NCBI RefSeq assembly: GCF_001045445.1
Contig: NZ_LFNF01000004.1
Coordinates: 1 to 64,000, forward strand
DNA: 64,000 bases
Direction of reading: 5' to 3'
Source of the DNA: Chryseobacterium sp. BLS98
GTDB lineage: Bacteria; Bacteroidota; Bacteroidia; Flavobacteriales; Weeksellaceae
How positions within the stretch are numbered: position 1 is the first letter of the stretch; the number at the start of each line of letters is the position of its first letter. Below, piece by piece: positions 52,386 to 59,916 of this stretch. The notes beneath the pieces are model-generated. The model did no database searches and was not told the DNA's origin. It was given only the letters and a program-made list of their open reading frames with translations. A program made the translations under genes and the position numbers.

Positions 52386-53051
52386 TTAATAAAAATCGTA
52401 CTCATAATTAACTTCCAGTTCATTTTTTACGTTCCATATACCGGGAGTTTTCCAGGCAATACGGCCTGCTTCTTCTTTTTGATACAAAGAATTTGCACTT
52501 CCGGTTAAAGTTACTGTTGTTCCTAACACAGATACTTTAATTTCATTATCATAGATTGAACTTCTTTTCAGTGCGTCTTCAATATCTTTTTTTTGTATTG
52601 AATCATCTGCCTCTGATTTGATTTTAATTTTATTGATCAGACCCTTTACACCGCTAAGATATTTTACTACACTTGCTGCCTCTTCTTTTTGGTAATGCCA
52701 AGGTAATTCTCCTTCCAAAGTAACCCATCCGTCTTCAACTTTTATCTTGATATTGTCATCGGGAATAGAGTAGTTTGATTTAAAAGTATCTAATACTTCT
52801 TTTGCGACTTCAGCATCAGTTTTTTTCCAAGAGCTCGGAAATTGTACTTCAATATTTTCAACTAAAGCTTTAACTCCGCCCACTTTTTTTGCTGCATTTT
52901 CTGCTTCAGCTTTTTTTAGATAGCTGTCGACTATTCCGGTAAGAGAAACTACACCGTCTTTTGCGATAACGCCAATCTCCGCAGCGTGTAATAGAGGTTC
53001 CCATTTAATGGCATTTTGAACGTCTCTTTGTAATTTTGCGTTTGTTTTCAT
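52386..53051 (-). CDS. Three-BON-domain protein, second copy
   Basis: The 221-residue protein is a paralogue of the 48998 protein with the same start (M-K-T-N-A-x-L-Q-x-D-V-Q) and end (N-E-L-x-V-x-Y-E-Y-D). It has three BON domains with the cores V-V-S-L-T-G-I-V-D, W-V-T-L-E-G-E-L-P and T-V-T-L-T-G-S-A-N. No signal peptide. The upstream region lacks a clean Fnr-type pair, so it may be co-transcribed with the lipoprotein gene before it or be under other control. Confidence 0.9.
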   Translation of the reverse strand: MKTNAKLQRDVQNAIKWEPLLHAAEIGVIAKDGVVSLTGIVDSYLKKAEAENAAKKVGGVKALVENIEVQFPSSWKKTDAEVAKEVLDTFKSNYSIPDDNIKIKVEDGWVTLEGELPWHYQKEEAASVVKYLSGVKGLINKIKIKSEADDSIQKKDIEDALKRSSIYDNEIKVSVLGTTVTLTGSANSLYQKEEAGRIAWKTPGIWNVKNELEVNYEYDFY

Positions 53052-53273
53052 TTTAAATTTTTTTTGGTTAATAAAAAGTTGAAATTTGAAATAATGAATC
53101 GTATATAATTAAACCAAATTTTAAGGTTGATTTTTTATCAAATTGGTTTTGTATTGTATTTTTTACTGATATTTTCTACTTAAAAAGTTAAATTCTTTAC
53201 AGGAATATTGCTAAACAACCAGCCCTTTATCTTTTGCATTGATCATGATGATTTACTATAGGTTTTGTATTCG

Positions 53274-53909
53274 TTATTTTTCAATAAATCCCTCCTGCTG
53301 CATTTTATTACGAAGAGCCCGGGCAATTTCGTTCGTTAGTCTTTTTACTCCCTTCGGATCATACGTTTCTGTAATTCCTGACCATATTATTTTATCATCC
53401 TTAATAGAATAAATTATAGTTTCAATAATGAATTTTTTGGTGATGGTATAATTGCCGGGAATATTGTAATACATCCAGTTTCTGTAATAATAGGTGATGA
53501 AATCATTATAGTACATTGGGTACATATAGTATTGCTGGGGAGTATACACTTTTTCTTTATCCACATCAATCAAACGCATCGTTATCGCAGCGTCAAAACC
53601 GTCTTTTTTTATTCTACTCCGTAAAGCCTGTTCATCTTTTATGTTAAAATTTTCATCCAGATAACTGTAAGAGGTAATGCCTTTTCCATCGAGGTATTCC
53701 GCCATTTCATCTTCGGCACTGCGGCGATTGGTTTCATTTCTTAATAGTGCCATCACCAATACTTTTTTCCAATCTGTAGGGTGAATCTGTTTATCCGGAT
53801 CCCGCCAACTGCTTGCTATATGAGTGGAGCTGCAGGAATTGAGGAGTACTGTACATACCAATGCTGTAAAAAGAATCACTTTATGATAGTATAATTTTTT
53901 CATGATCAT
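53274..53909 (-). CDS. DUF4136-like lipoprotein
   Basis: The 211-residue protein has an SPII signal with V-L-L-N-S-C near residue 26. The mature part has S-S-W-R-D-P, W-K-K-V-L-V-M-A-L-L, G-F-D-A-A-I-T-M-R-L and a tyrosine-rich P-M-Y-Y-N-D-F-I-T-Y-Y-Y-R-N-W segment. It ends with I-E-T-I-I-Y-S-I-K-D-D-K-I-I-W-S-G, a pattern known from DUF4136 and related envelope lipoproteins. The second ATG (53903) is an equal start. Function unknown. Its promoter carries a full Fnr-type pair. Confidence 0.75.
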   Translation of the reverse strand: MIMKKLYYHKVILFTALVCTVLLNSCSSTHIASSWRDPDKQIHPTDWKKVLVMALLRNETNRRSAEDEMAEYLDGKGITSYSYLDENFNIKDEQALRSRIKKDGFDAAITMRLIDVDKEKVYTPQQYYMYPMYYNDFITYYYRNWMYYNIPGNYTITKKFIIETIIYSIKDDKIIWSGITETYDPKGVKRLTNEIARALRNKMQQEGFIEK

Positions 53910-53928
53910 GTTTTATATTAATTCCTAT

Positions 53929-53993
53929 CAAAGGTCCTGAAACTGCATAGGAAATTATATGATACGCATCACTGGGAAAAATGATGCTGGTCA
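53929..53993 (-). promoter_or_regulatory. Promoter with two Fnr-type sites and -7 box before the lipoprotein gene
   Basis: TGATACGCATCA (53960-53971) and TGATGCTGGTCA (53982-53993) start 22 bp apart. The minus-strand -7 box GACCTTTG (53936-53929) starts 35 bp from the proximal site. The 10 bp between the sites (CTGGGAAAAA) resemble those in the BON promoter (CTATGAAACA). Confidence 0.82.
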
Positions 53994-54107
53994 GTTCTTT
54001 AGTTCAGCCCTTTATAAGCGCTAAATCAATTATTGACTTTAAACCAATTTAGATTGATCCTTTTATATTAAGTGTTTAGGGAGTCCCGGTGAAACTTAAA
54101 TTAAATT

Positions 54108-54172
54108 ATAGCTTTATCATGATTTTTAGTGACGGTAGTCATTATTTAGCAAGACCGGAATTTGGAAATTTA
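54108..54172 (+). promoter_or_regulatory. Promoter with one clear and one half-degenerate Fnr-type site before the L,D-transpeptidase gene
   Basis: TGACGGTAGTCA (54130-54141) is a full site. Twenty-two bp upstream ATAGCTTTATCA (54108-54119) keeps only the right half. The -7-like box GAAATTTA (54165-54172) starts exactly 35 bp after the proximal site start, 27 bp before the ATG. Confidence 0.7.
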
Positions 54173-54191
54173 CACTGCTAAATGATTACTC

Positions 54192-55574
54192 ATGAAAACT
54201 TTTATGAACTTCGCGATTATTTTTTTCTGTACTGTTTGCAGTACTATTGTATTTGGTCAGAATGCAAAAACGAATACTGAGATAGCCATACTTCTTAAAG
54301 ACAACGTGAATCTCTCTACGCTGCATTACCCAAAATCTGTTATTCAGTTTTATACCCAAAATGATTCTGAATATGCTTGGGTACATGTTATGCAGAAGTC
54401 AGATCAACCTGAAGCAGCAATGTTGTTACTAGAGTATTCTTACCGGTTCGGACTCTCTTTATCTGATTATCATTGGGAAGCTATTTCTCTTCAGAAATTA
54501 AGAAAATTGAGAGGTTCTCCTGTAGAAGTAAATCAAAAAGAGAAGGCTGTGTTCGATATTCTGATGACCGATGCTTTAATAACATTTATTAATAATCTGC
54601 ATTTTGGAAAATACAACCCTTCATACAATTCGGCATATATTGATGCCAACGACATTAATGGATTTCGCTCAGAGGATACATTGATATATGCAAAAAAGCA
54701 AACAGATTTTCTTAAAGCAATCCTTGATGTTCAGCCTGAGATTAAAGCATACACAGATCTTCAAAATTATTTGAATGGACTCTATGAAGAAAACGATTGC
54801 CTGGCTCCTCAAACGGAAATTGAAAAGATTGTTATCAATATGGAACGCCTGCGATGGATCAATACAAGAGATCAAGCATATGTATTAGTCAATATTCCTT
54901 CCTATACATTAGAATTTCACCATAAAGACAGTGTATCTGATTTCAAAGTAATTATAGGAAAGCCAACTACTAGAACTCCGGTCTTGGAAAGCAGCATTAA
55001 TTATTTTACAACAGCCCCCGACTGGAAAGTTCCCCAAAGCATATTCATCAAAGAAATGCTACCAAAAATTTTAAAAAACAGTGGGTATTTGGAAGATCAC
55101 CATTATGCAGTTTACGATAAGCAAGGCCATGAAGTCGAAATAACTTCGTCAAAATTAAAAGAGATCCGTCAAAACCCTCATAGATATAGTGTAAGACAAT
55201 CATCCGGATGTGATAATGCACTGGGAGCGGTGGTTTTTAGATTTGACAACTCTTATGGAGTATATCTCCATGATACTTCTCAAAAACAATTGTTTAATAA
55301 AGATGAAAGAGCTTTGAGCCATGGGTGTATCCGTGTTGAAAATGCTAAAGAACTCGCATCTCTTCTATTAAAATATGACCACTCTGAACATAAGATTCCC
55401 ATTTTAGAAAAAGCGATGGCCGACTACCAAAGAAAAGATTTTGTTTTAAAGCAACCGGTTCCTATCATTATTACTTATCTGACTTGCTTAATAAAAGATG
55501 GAAAACCTGTACTATATAAAGACATTTATCATTTTGATGATTCACTCGAAAATAAAATTAACCAAAATAAATAA
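54192..55574 (+). CDS. Murein L,D-transpeptidase, YcbB-like
   Basis: The 460-residue exported enzyme has a signal peptide ending at V-F-G-Q. An N-terminal scaffold domain (about 60-200) is followed by the YkuD catalytic domain (about 225-400). The active site is S-H-G-C-I-R with Cys379 and the upstream H-D-T (His360). V-L-V-N-I-P-S-Y-T-L and T-R-T-P-V-L-E-S are usual for the LdtD/YcbB branch. It makes 3-3 cross-links in peptidoglycan, a beta-lactam and stress-tolerant linkage. It shares an operon with a universal stress protein gene. Confidence 0.92.
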   Translation: MKTFMNFAIIFFCTVCSTIVFGQNAKTNTEIAILLKDNVNLSTLHYPKSVIQFYTQNDSEYAWVHVMQKSDQPEAAMLLLEYSYRFGLSLSDYHWEAISLQKLRKLRGSPVEVNQKEKAVFDILMTDALITFINNLHFGKYNPSYNSAYIDANDINGFRSEDTLIYAKKQTDFLKAILDVQPEIKAYTDLQNYLNGLYEENDCLAPQTEIEKIVINMERLRWINTRDQAYVLVNIPSYTLEFHHKDSVSDFKVIIGKPTTRTPVLESSINYFTTAPDWKVPQSIFIKEMLPKILKNSGYLEDHHYAVYDKQGHEVEITSSKLKEIRQNPHRYSVRQSSGCDNALGAVVFRFDNSYGVYLHDTSQKQLFNKDERALSHGCIRVENAKELASLLLKYDHSEHKIPILEKAMADYQRKDFVLKQPVPIIITYLTCLIKDGKPVLYKDIYHFDDSLENKINQNK

Positions 55575-55581
55575 TAGAATT

Positions 55582-56457
55582 ATGAGAACGATTGTAGTAC
55601 CTACAGACTATTCAAAGCCGGCAAAAAATGCAGCGTTGTATGCACTTCATCTGGCTAATGCTCTAAAGTGTAATATTGATTTGTGCCATGCCTTTGCATT
55701 GCCGGTTGAAAGCCCTATGCTTGGGCAGACTGCGTGGGCTTTATATGAATATCCTGCTTTACAGGATGAAAACAGTAAAGAGATGAAAAAATTGGTAAAA
55801 GTACTTGAAGATAAAGAGAAAGCTTTATGGGGAGATGAGACTTTCCCTTATCATCCGTCGATATATTATTCTTGTGAGGGAGGTGATGCTGTGCAGTTAA
55901 TAAATAATACAGCAGCCAATAATAAAACATTGCTTATTGTAATGGGGATGCAGGGAGCCGGGATGCTTGCCCGGTTTATTTTTGGAAGCAACAGTCTTAA
56001 AATGATTGAAAATACACAACATCCGCTTCTGTTAATTCCTCAAAACCATAAATATAAGGAAATAAATAAGATTGCTTTTGCAACAGATCTGAAGAAAAAA
56101 GATATAAAAATTGCTCAATCATTAATTAAATTTGCCCAATACTTTGATGCCGAACTTTTAATTACCCATATTATTCAAAGCAATAATGATGTGATTCAGG
56201 ATGCTGCTTATGAGCATAAAAAAGAAGTGTTTTTAAAGGCTCTGGATGGTAAAGTTTGTTATAACTGTATTTACAGCGAAAATATAGATTACGGTTTAGA
56301 TATATTAAAAAATAAAGATATTGATATCTTGGCAATGGGTCATGATCACCGGGATTTTCTCGAAAGATTTACAAAGAGCAGCCATGCTGCAAGACAGGCC
56401 GCCGGGTTAGAAATTCCACTACTAATCATTCCGGAAACTGATCAGCTGTTTTTTTAA
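55582..56457 (+). CDS. Universal stress protein with two UspA domains
   Basis: From the ATG at 55582 the 291-residue protein has two Usp domains (about 1-147 and 150-285). The first starts I-V-V-P-T-D-Y-S and has the full ATP-binding pattern G-x2-G-x9-G-S (G-M-Q-G ... G-S). In the second the pattern is broken (G-H-D-H). A longer frame from 55498 overlaps the previous gene and was rejected. It follows the transpeptidase by 7 bp. Role: stress or starvation survival, no direct activity known. Confidence 0.92.
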   Translation: MRTIVVPTDYSKPAKNAALYALHLANALKCNIDLCHAFALPVESPMLGQTAWALYEYPALQDENSKEMKKLVKVLEDKEKALWGDETFPYHPSIYYSCEGGDAVQLINNTAANNKTLLIVMGMQGAGMLARFIFGSNSLKMIENTQHPLLLIPQNHKYKEINKIAFATDLKKKDIKIAQSLIKFAQYFDAELLITHIIQSNNDVIQDAAYEHKKEVFLKALDGKVCYNCIYSENIDYGLDILKNKDIDILAMGHDHRDFLERFTKSSHAARQAAGLEIPLLIIPETDQLFF

Positions 56458-56591
56458 TTTAGATTTCATTTTTTTTAATCTTGTTTGTTGATAATAATTA
56501 GTAATAATTTAATATTTTAACATTTTTCATATTCAGATACCTTTAGTATACTAAAATTCATACCTTTAAATAATAGTTTAAGATATGGATT

Positions 56592-57800
56592 ATGGAAAGC
56601 GCTAAACTTTTGCATGCTATTATAGAAACAGCGATTGATGGGATTATAACCATTGATAACAGGGGGAGAATAGAAAGTCTGAATCCCTCTGCGCTAAAAA
56701 TATTTGGGTATAAAGAAGAAGAGTTGGTAGGTAAAAATATTTCAGTACTGATGCCGGAACCCGATAAAAGCAGACACGATGGTTATCTGCTTAATTATCA
56801 AAATACCGGCGAAAAAAAAATAATAGGCAAAGGAAGGGAAGTTAGGGGCTTGAGAAAAGATGGGACCCAATTTCCCTTCAGGCTTGCTGTAAGTGAAGTG
56901 CAATATCAGGATAGGGTGATTTACACAGGTTTTATCCATGATCTTTCTAAAGAAAAAGAAGCGGAAGAATCTCTTAAAAGATATGCTAGCGAACTGGAGG
57001 AATTAGTTGAAAACCGTACAAAATCGCTTAAAAAGATGCTTCGTGAATTGGAAATGGCAAAAGAAGAAGCCAATGTATCGCTGGCAAAAGAAAAAAATCT
57101 TAACAAAATGAAAAGTCGGTTCGTATCAATGGCATCGCACGAGTTTCGAACCCCTTTAAGTTCTATGCAGCTTTCTGCCGTACTTATTGAAAAATATCTT
57201 CAAACTTCAGACAATATCCAGATATTAAAACATCTTCATAAGATAAAAAATGCAATTGCCAGTTTGAATTCCATTCTCAATGATTTTCTTTCTTTAGAAA
57301 AATTGGATACCGGGATTGTAAAACCTCATTATGGCTCATTTGATATTGTAAAATTCTCAGAAGAACTTACGGAAGAAATGCAACTTATCACCAAAGAAGA
57401 TCAAATTATTATTTATCAGCATACAGGATCAGAAGGTGATGTAAATCTGGATCAAAATTTATTAAGGAATTGTTTAATGAATTTAATAAGCAATGCTATA
57501 AAATATTCGGGAGAGCATACATTGATTGAATTCTCTACAGAGATAAATGAAGATAAGTATGTGTTTTCAGTAAAAGATAATGGAATAGGAATACCCGAGG
57601 AAGACCAATCCGGTCTTTTTCAGCCATTTTTTAGAGCTCATAACATAGGGAATATTCCTGGGACCGGTTTGGGTCTCAATATTGTACAGCGGTATGTAAA
57701 TCTCATGGATGGTAAGATCCATTTCGAGAGTCAATCTGGCAAGGGTACCGAATTTACCTTATCATTTCATAAAAATTTAGCTAACAATACTCCAATTTAG
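56592..57800 (+). CDS. PAS-domain sensor histidine kinase, FixL-like
   Basis: The 402-residue soluble kinase has one PAS domain (5-120), a coiled coil (125-170), a phosphoacceptor domain with His183 in S-H-E-F-R-T-P and an ATPase domain (N-L-I-S-N-A-I-K-Y, D-N-G-I-G-I-P, G-T-G-L-G-L). The PAS domain is close to FixL (L-M-P-E-P-D-K-S-R-H-D-G-Y, I-I-G-K-G-R-E-V-R-G-L-R-K-D-G). At the position of the FixL heme-ligating His (P-H-I-I-G) it has Lys76 (K-K-I-I-G), so canonical heme binding is unlikely. Its partner is the response regulator 5 bp downstream. Confidence 0.92.
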   Translation: MESAKLLHAIIETAIDGIITIDNRGRIESLNPSALKIFGYKEEELVGKNISVLMPEPDKSRHDGYLLNYQNTGEKKIIGKGREVRGLRKDGTQFPFRLAVSEVQYQDRVIYTGFIHDLSKEKEAEESLKRYASELEELVENRTKSLKKMLRELEMAKEEANVSLAKEKNLNKMKSRFVSMASHEFRTPLSSMQLSAVLIEKYLQTSDNIQILKHLHKIKNAIASLNSILNDFLSLEKLDTGIVKPHYGSFDIVKFSEELTEEMQLITKEDQIIIYQHTGSEGDVNLDQNLLRNCLMNLISNAIKYSGEHTLIEFSTEINEDKYVFSVKDNGIGIPEEDQSGLFQPFFRAHNIGNIPGTGLGLNIVQRYVNLMDGKIHFESQSGKGTEFTLSFHKNLANNTPI

Positions 57801-57805
57801 TTCCA

Positions 57806-58858
57806 ATGGAAAAAACACGCCTATTGATTATCGAAGATAATGACGATATCCGCGAAAGCACTTCGGAAATTCTTCAGCTTGCCAGTTATGAAGTATTTCA
57901 GGCTTCTAATGGTAAACAGGGAGTAGATCTGGCCATTAAACACATACCGGATGTGATATTATGTGATATTATGATGCCGGAGCTTGACGGGTATGGAGTA
58001 TTACATCTTTTAAGCAAAAGAGAAGATACCGCACTTATCCCTTTTATTTTTATAACGGCAAAAACGGATCGGGTAGAAGTCCGAAAAGGAATAGAAATGG
58101 GAGCGGATGACTATCTAACCAAACCATTTGATGATATAGAACTTCTCAGTGCTATTGAAAGCCGATTGAAAAAGAAGGAACGTCAGAAAAGCCTTTATAG
58201 CAATATTCTTACTCAAATGACCAATTTATTTCATGGTTCGCACGGACTTGATGAATTAAAGAAAGCTTTTGATGAACGAAAAGTCAAATCTTTTAAAAAG
58301 AAGCAGATTATATATTATGAGGGTGATACTGCAAACGCTGTTTATCTTATTATATCAGGCTCAGTGAAAACAACAAAAATGACAGAAGACGGGAAAGAAC
58401 TCATGACAGGAGTCTACAGTCCGGAAGAATATTTTGGAATCACTTCATTATTTGCAGGAAAAGAATATAAAGAAACAGCTGAAGTATTGGAGGATGCTAC
58501 CTTATGCTCAGTTCCCAGAGAAGTTATTGATCAATTATTATATAAATATCCCGACATAGCGGAAAAATTCATCAAAATTCTTGCCCAGAATGTTATTACC
58601 CACGAAGAGCAGCTATTGCAGCTTGCGTATTTTTCTGTGAGAAAAAGAATGGCAGAAGTCTTACTTAAACTCCATACAAAACATCCCCACACTCAAAATT
58701 TTGAAATTTCAAGAGAAAACCTAGCTTCTATGGCTGGAATGGCTATTGAAACGGTAAGCAGAATTCTCAGTGATTTTAAAGAAGAAAATTTAATAGACCG
58801 AAGTGCCGGAAAGATTACCATACTTGATGTTTTAAGACTTCAAAAGCTTAAAAACTAA
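57806..58858 (+). CDS. Response regulator fused to Crp/Fnr cNMP and HTH domains
   Basis: The 350-residue protein has a receiver domain (1-125) with Asp54 as phosphorylation site (L-C-D-I-M-M-P) and Lys106. A cyclic-nucleotide-like beta-roll (about 155-265) and a winged HTH (275-350) follow. The recognition helix has I-E-T-V-S-R (E315, S318, R319), equal to the E-x-x-S-R of Fnr that reads TTGA/TGAT half-sites. There is no Fnr cysteine cluster. TGAY-N4-RTCA pairs before at least six genes of the island fit this reader. It is the only Crp/Fnr protein in the window. Confidence 0.93.
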   Translation: MEKTRLLIIEDNDDIRESTSEILQLASYEVFQASNGKQGVDLAIKHIPDVILCDIMMPELDGYGVLHLLSKREDTALIPFIFITAKTDRVEVRKGIEMGADDYLTKPFDDIELLSAIESRLKKKERQKSLYSNILTQMTNLFHGSHGLDELKKAFDERKVKSFKKKQIIYYEGDTANAVYLIISGSVKTTKMTEDGKELMTGVYSPEEYFGITSLFAGKEYKETAEVLEDATLCSVPREVIDQLLYKYPDIAEKFIKILAQNVITHEEQLLQLAYFSVRKRMAEVLLKLHTKHPHTQNFEISRENLASMAGMAIETVSRILSDFKEENLIDRSAGKITILDVLRLQKLKN

Positions 58859-58920
58859 TCACTATCACTTTTTATAATGATTTCATGCATTTGTAAGTTC
58901 TATGCTGTTCAATACATTTG
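58856..58920 (+). promoter_or_regulatory. Promoter with two Fnr-like sites and -7 box before the half-dehydrogenase gene
   Basis: TAATCACTATCA (58856-58867, one half-site mismatch) and TGATTTCATGCA (58878-58889, right half weak) start 22 bp apart. TACATTTG (58913-58920), an exact TAnnTTTG box, starts 35 bp after the second. The geometry, more than the base match, supports it. Confidence 0.6.
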
Positions 58921-58937
58921 AAGATTGAACCGACAGT

Positions 58938-59294
58938 ATGAAAGTCATAGTTTACAATATCAGTCAGGAAGATAAAAAGATTCTGGCTTTGGCTAATCGT
59001 AAAAAACATAAAATTACGATTATAGTAGATCCTTTAAGTGAAGCTACCGTTCATTTTGCAGAAGCAAAAGATACTGCCATAATCATTGATCAGGAAAACC
59101 CGGTTTCAAACAGTCTTATTTTGAAACTTATATCCTTTGGGATCAGATATTTTATATTCAGATTCCAGGAACAGGCTCCTGTGGATGTATCAATAATTCA
59201 GGATGCCGGATTGAAATACATTACCATTACAGATTCAACATTGAACATTTCATCAGTAATTAAAATTCTTGATGCCTGGGAAAAAAGTGATTAG
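58938..59294 (+). CDS. Stand-alone N-terminal half-domain of a D-2-hydroxyacid (D-lactate) dehydrogenase
   Basis: The 118-residue protein begins M-K-V-I-V-Y-N-I-S and continues with H-K-I-T-I-I-V-D-P-L-S-E-A-T, A-K-D-T-A-I-I-I and L-K-L-I-S-F-G-I-R-Y-F-I-F-R. This follows the start of D-lactate dehydrogenases (I-x-V-Y-N, L-T-x-x-T, L-A-x-L-G-V-K-x-I-x-x-R) up to the point where the NAD-binding domain should begin. No catalytic Arg/Glu/His triad or Rossmann motif is present, so it cannot be an enzyme of that class. It may be a ligand-binding or decoy domain. It is under an Fnr-type promoter. Confidence 0.6.
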   Translation: MKVIVYNISQEDKKILALANRKKHKITIIVDPLSEATVHFAEAKDTAIIIDQENPVSNSLILKLISFGIRYFIFRFQEQAPVDVSIIQDAGLKYITITDSTLNISSVIKILDAWEKSD

Positions 59295-59352
59295 CATCAT
59301 TTCAAAACGCAACGGTAGTCATGATTTAAAAATTATTTCCATTATACCTTTG
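59288..59352 (+). promoter_or_regulatory. Promoter with two Fnr-type sites and -7 box of hsp20
   Basis: TGATTAGCATCA (59288-59299) is a full site overlapping the previous stop codon. CAACGGTAGTCA (59310-59321) is the proximal site with a damaged left half, starts 22 bp apart. TACCTTTG (59345-59352) begins 35 bp after the proximal site. The stretch CGGTAGTCAT is also in the L,D-transpeptidase promoter. Confidence 0.78.
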
Positions 59353-59379
59353 GTGTATAAACCTTAAAATAATTGTATT

Positions 59380-59811
59380 ATGAAAACTTTAGAAAAAATC
59401 AATCCAACAAATCAAACTCAATCCTTAGAATCTCTGATAGAAGATTTTTGGAAGAATGATGGTATTGTTAATCAGTTGGTTAAATCAGAACCAACAGTTA
59501 ACATTATTGATAAAAATGGGGTCTATAAGCTAAAAGTTTCAGCTCCGGGATTTAAGAAAAAAGATTTCAAAGTGGCCGTTGAGGACGGAACATTGACCAT
59601 TAGTGCTGCAACCAGTGCAGAGAAAAAAGAAGAAAAAGAAAATTATGTCAGAAAAGAATTTTCAGCTTCCTCATTTGTCCGCAGTTTCCGTTTACCCGAT
59701 AGTATTAGTTTAGGCCATATAAAAGCTAATTATAAAGGGGGACTATTAAATATTACCATTAATAAATCTAATCTGGATAAAAAAGAAGTAAAAGAGATCA
59801 AAATACGCTAA
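59380..59811 (+). CDS. Hsp20/alpha-crystallin small heat shock protein
   Basis: The 143-residue chaperone has the alpha-crystallin domain (about 40-130). Y-K-L-K-V-S-A-P-G-F-K-K-K-D-F-K-V, V-R-K-E-F-S-A-S-S-F-V-R-S-F-R-L-P and A-N-Y-K-G-G-L-L-N-I-T-I are the G-F/G-L strand motifs. It holds unfolding proteins without ATP. It is transcribed from a promoter with two Fnr-type sites rather than a visible heat-shock element. Confidence 0.93.
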   Translation: MKTLEKINPTNQTQSLESLIEDFWKNDGIVNQLVKSEPTVNIIDKNGVYKLKVSAPGFKKKDFKVAVEDGTLTISAATSAEKKEEKENYVRKEFSASSFVRSFRLPDSISLGHIKANYKGGLLNITINKSNLDKKEVKEIKIR

Positions 59812-59841
59812 AATTTTTCAGTATTAATTCATAAAAACCTA

Positions 59842-59895
59842 TTGCGCATTCAGGAGATTATTCAAGTGTCAGAACCAAAATAGGCTGGTGCGCAA
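59842..59895. repeat. Inverted repeat TTGCGCA/TGCGCAA in the hsp20-nuclease gap
   Basis: TTGCGCA (59842-59848) and TGCGCAA (59889-59895) are perfect complements 40 bp apart. There is no T-run, so it is not a simple terminator. It could fold in the mRNA before the nuclease gene. Confidence 0.45.
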
Positions 59896-59916
59896 CAGAT
59901 TTATAAAAATAAAAAA

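Noticed and set aside
53128..53140. TGAT-N5-ATCA before the second BON gene as a member of the paired-site promoters
   Set aside because: The spacer is 5 instead of 4 bp, there is no partner 22 bp away and no -7 box at the fixed 35-bp distance.
53240..53251. TGATCATGATGA as an Fnr-type site
   Set aside because: One half is mismatched, it is 190 bp from the next start codon and no -7 box lies at the right offset.
55498..55581. N-terminal extension of the universal stress protein
   Set aside because: It overlaps the transpeptidase gene out of frame; the Usp domain starts directly at the ATG 55582.
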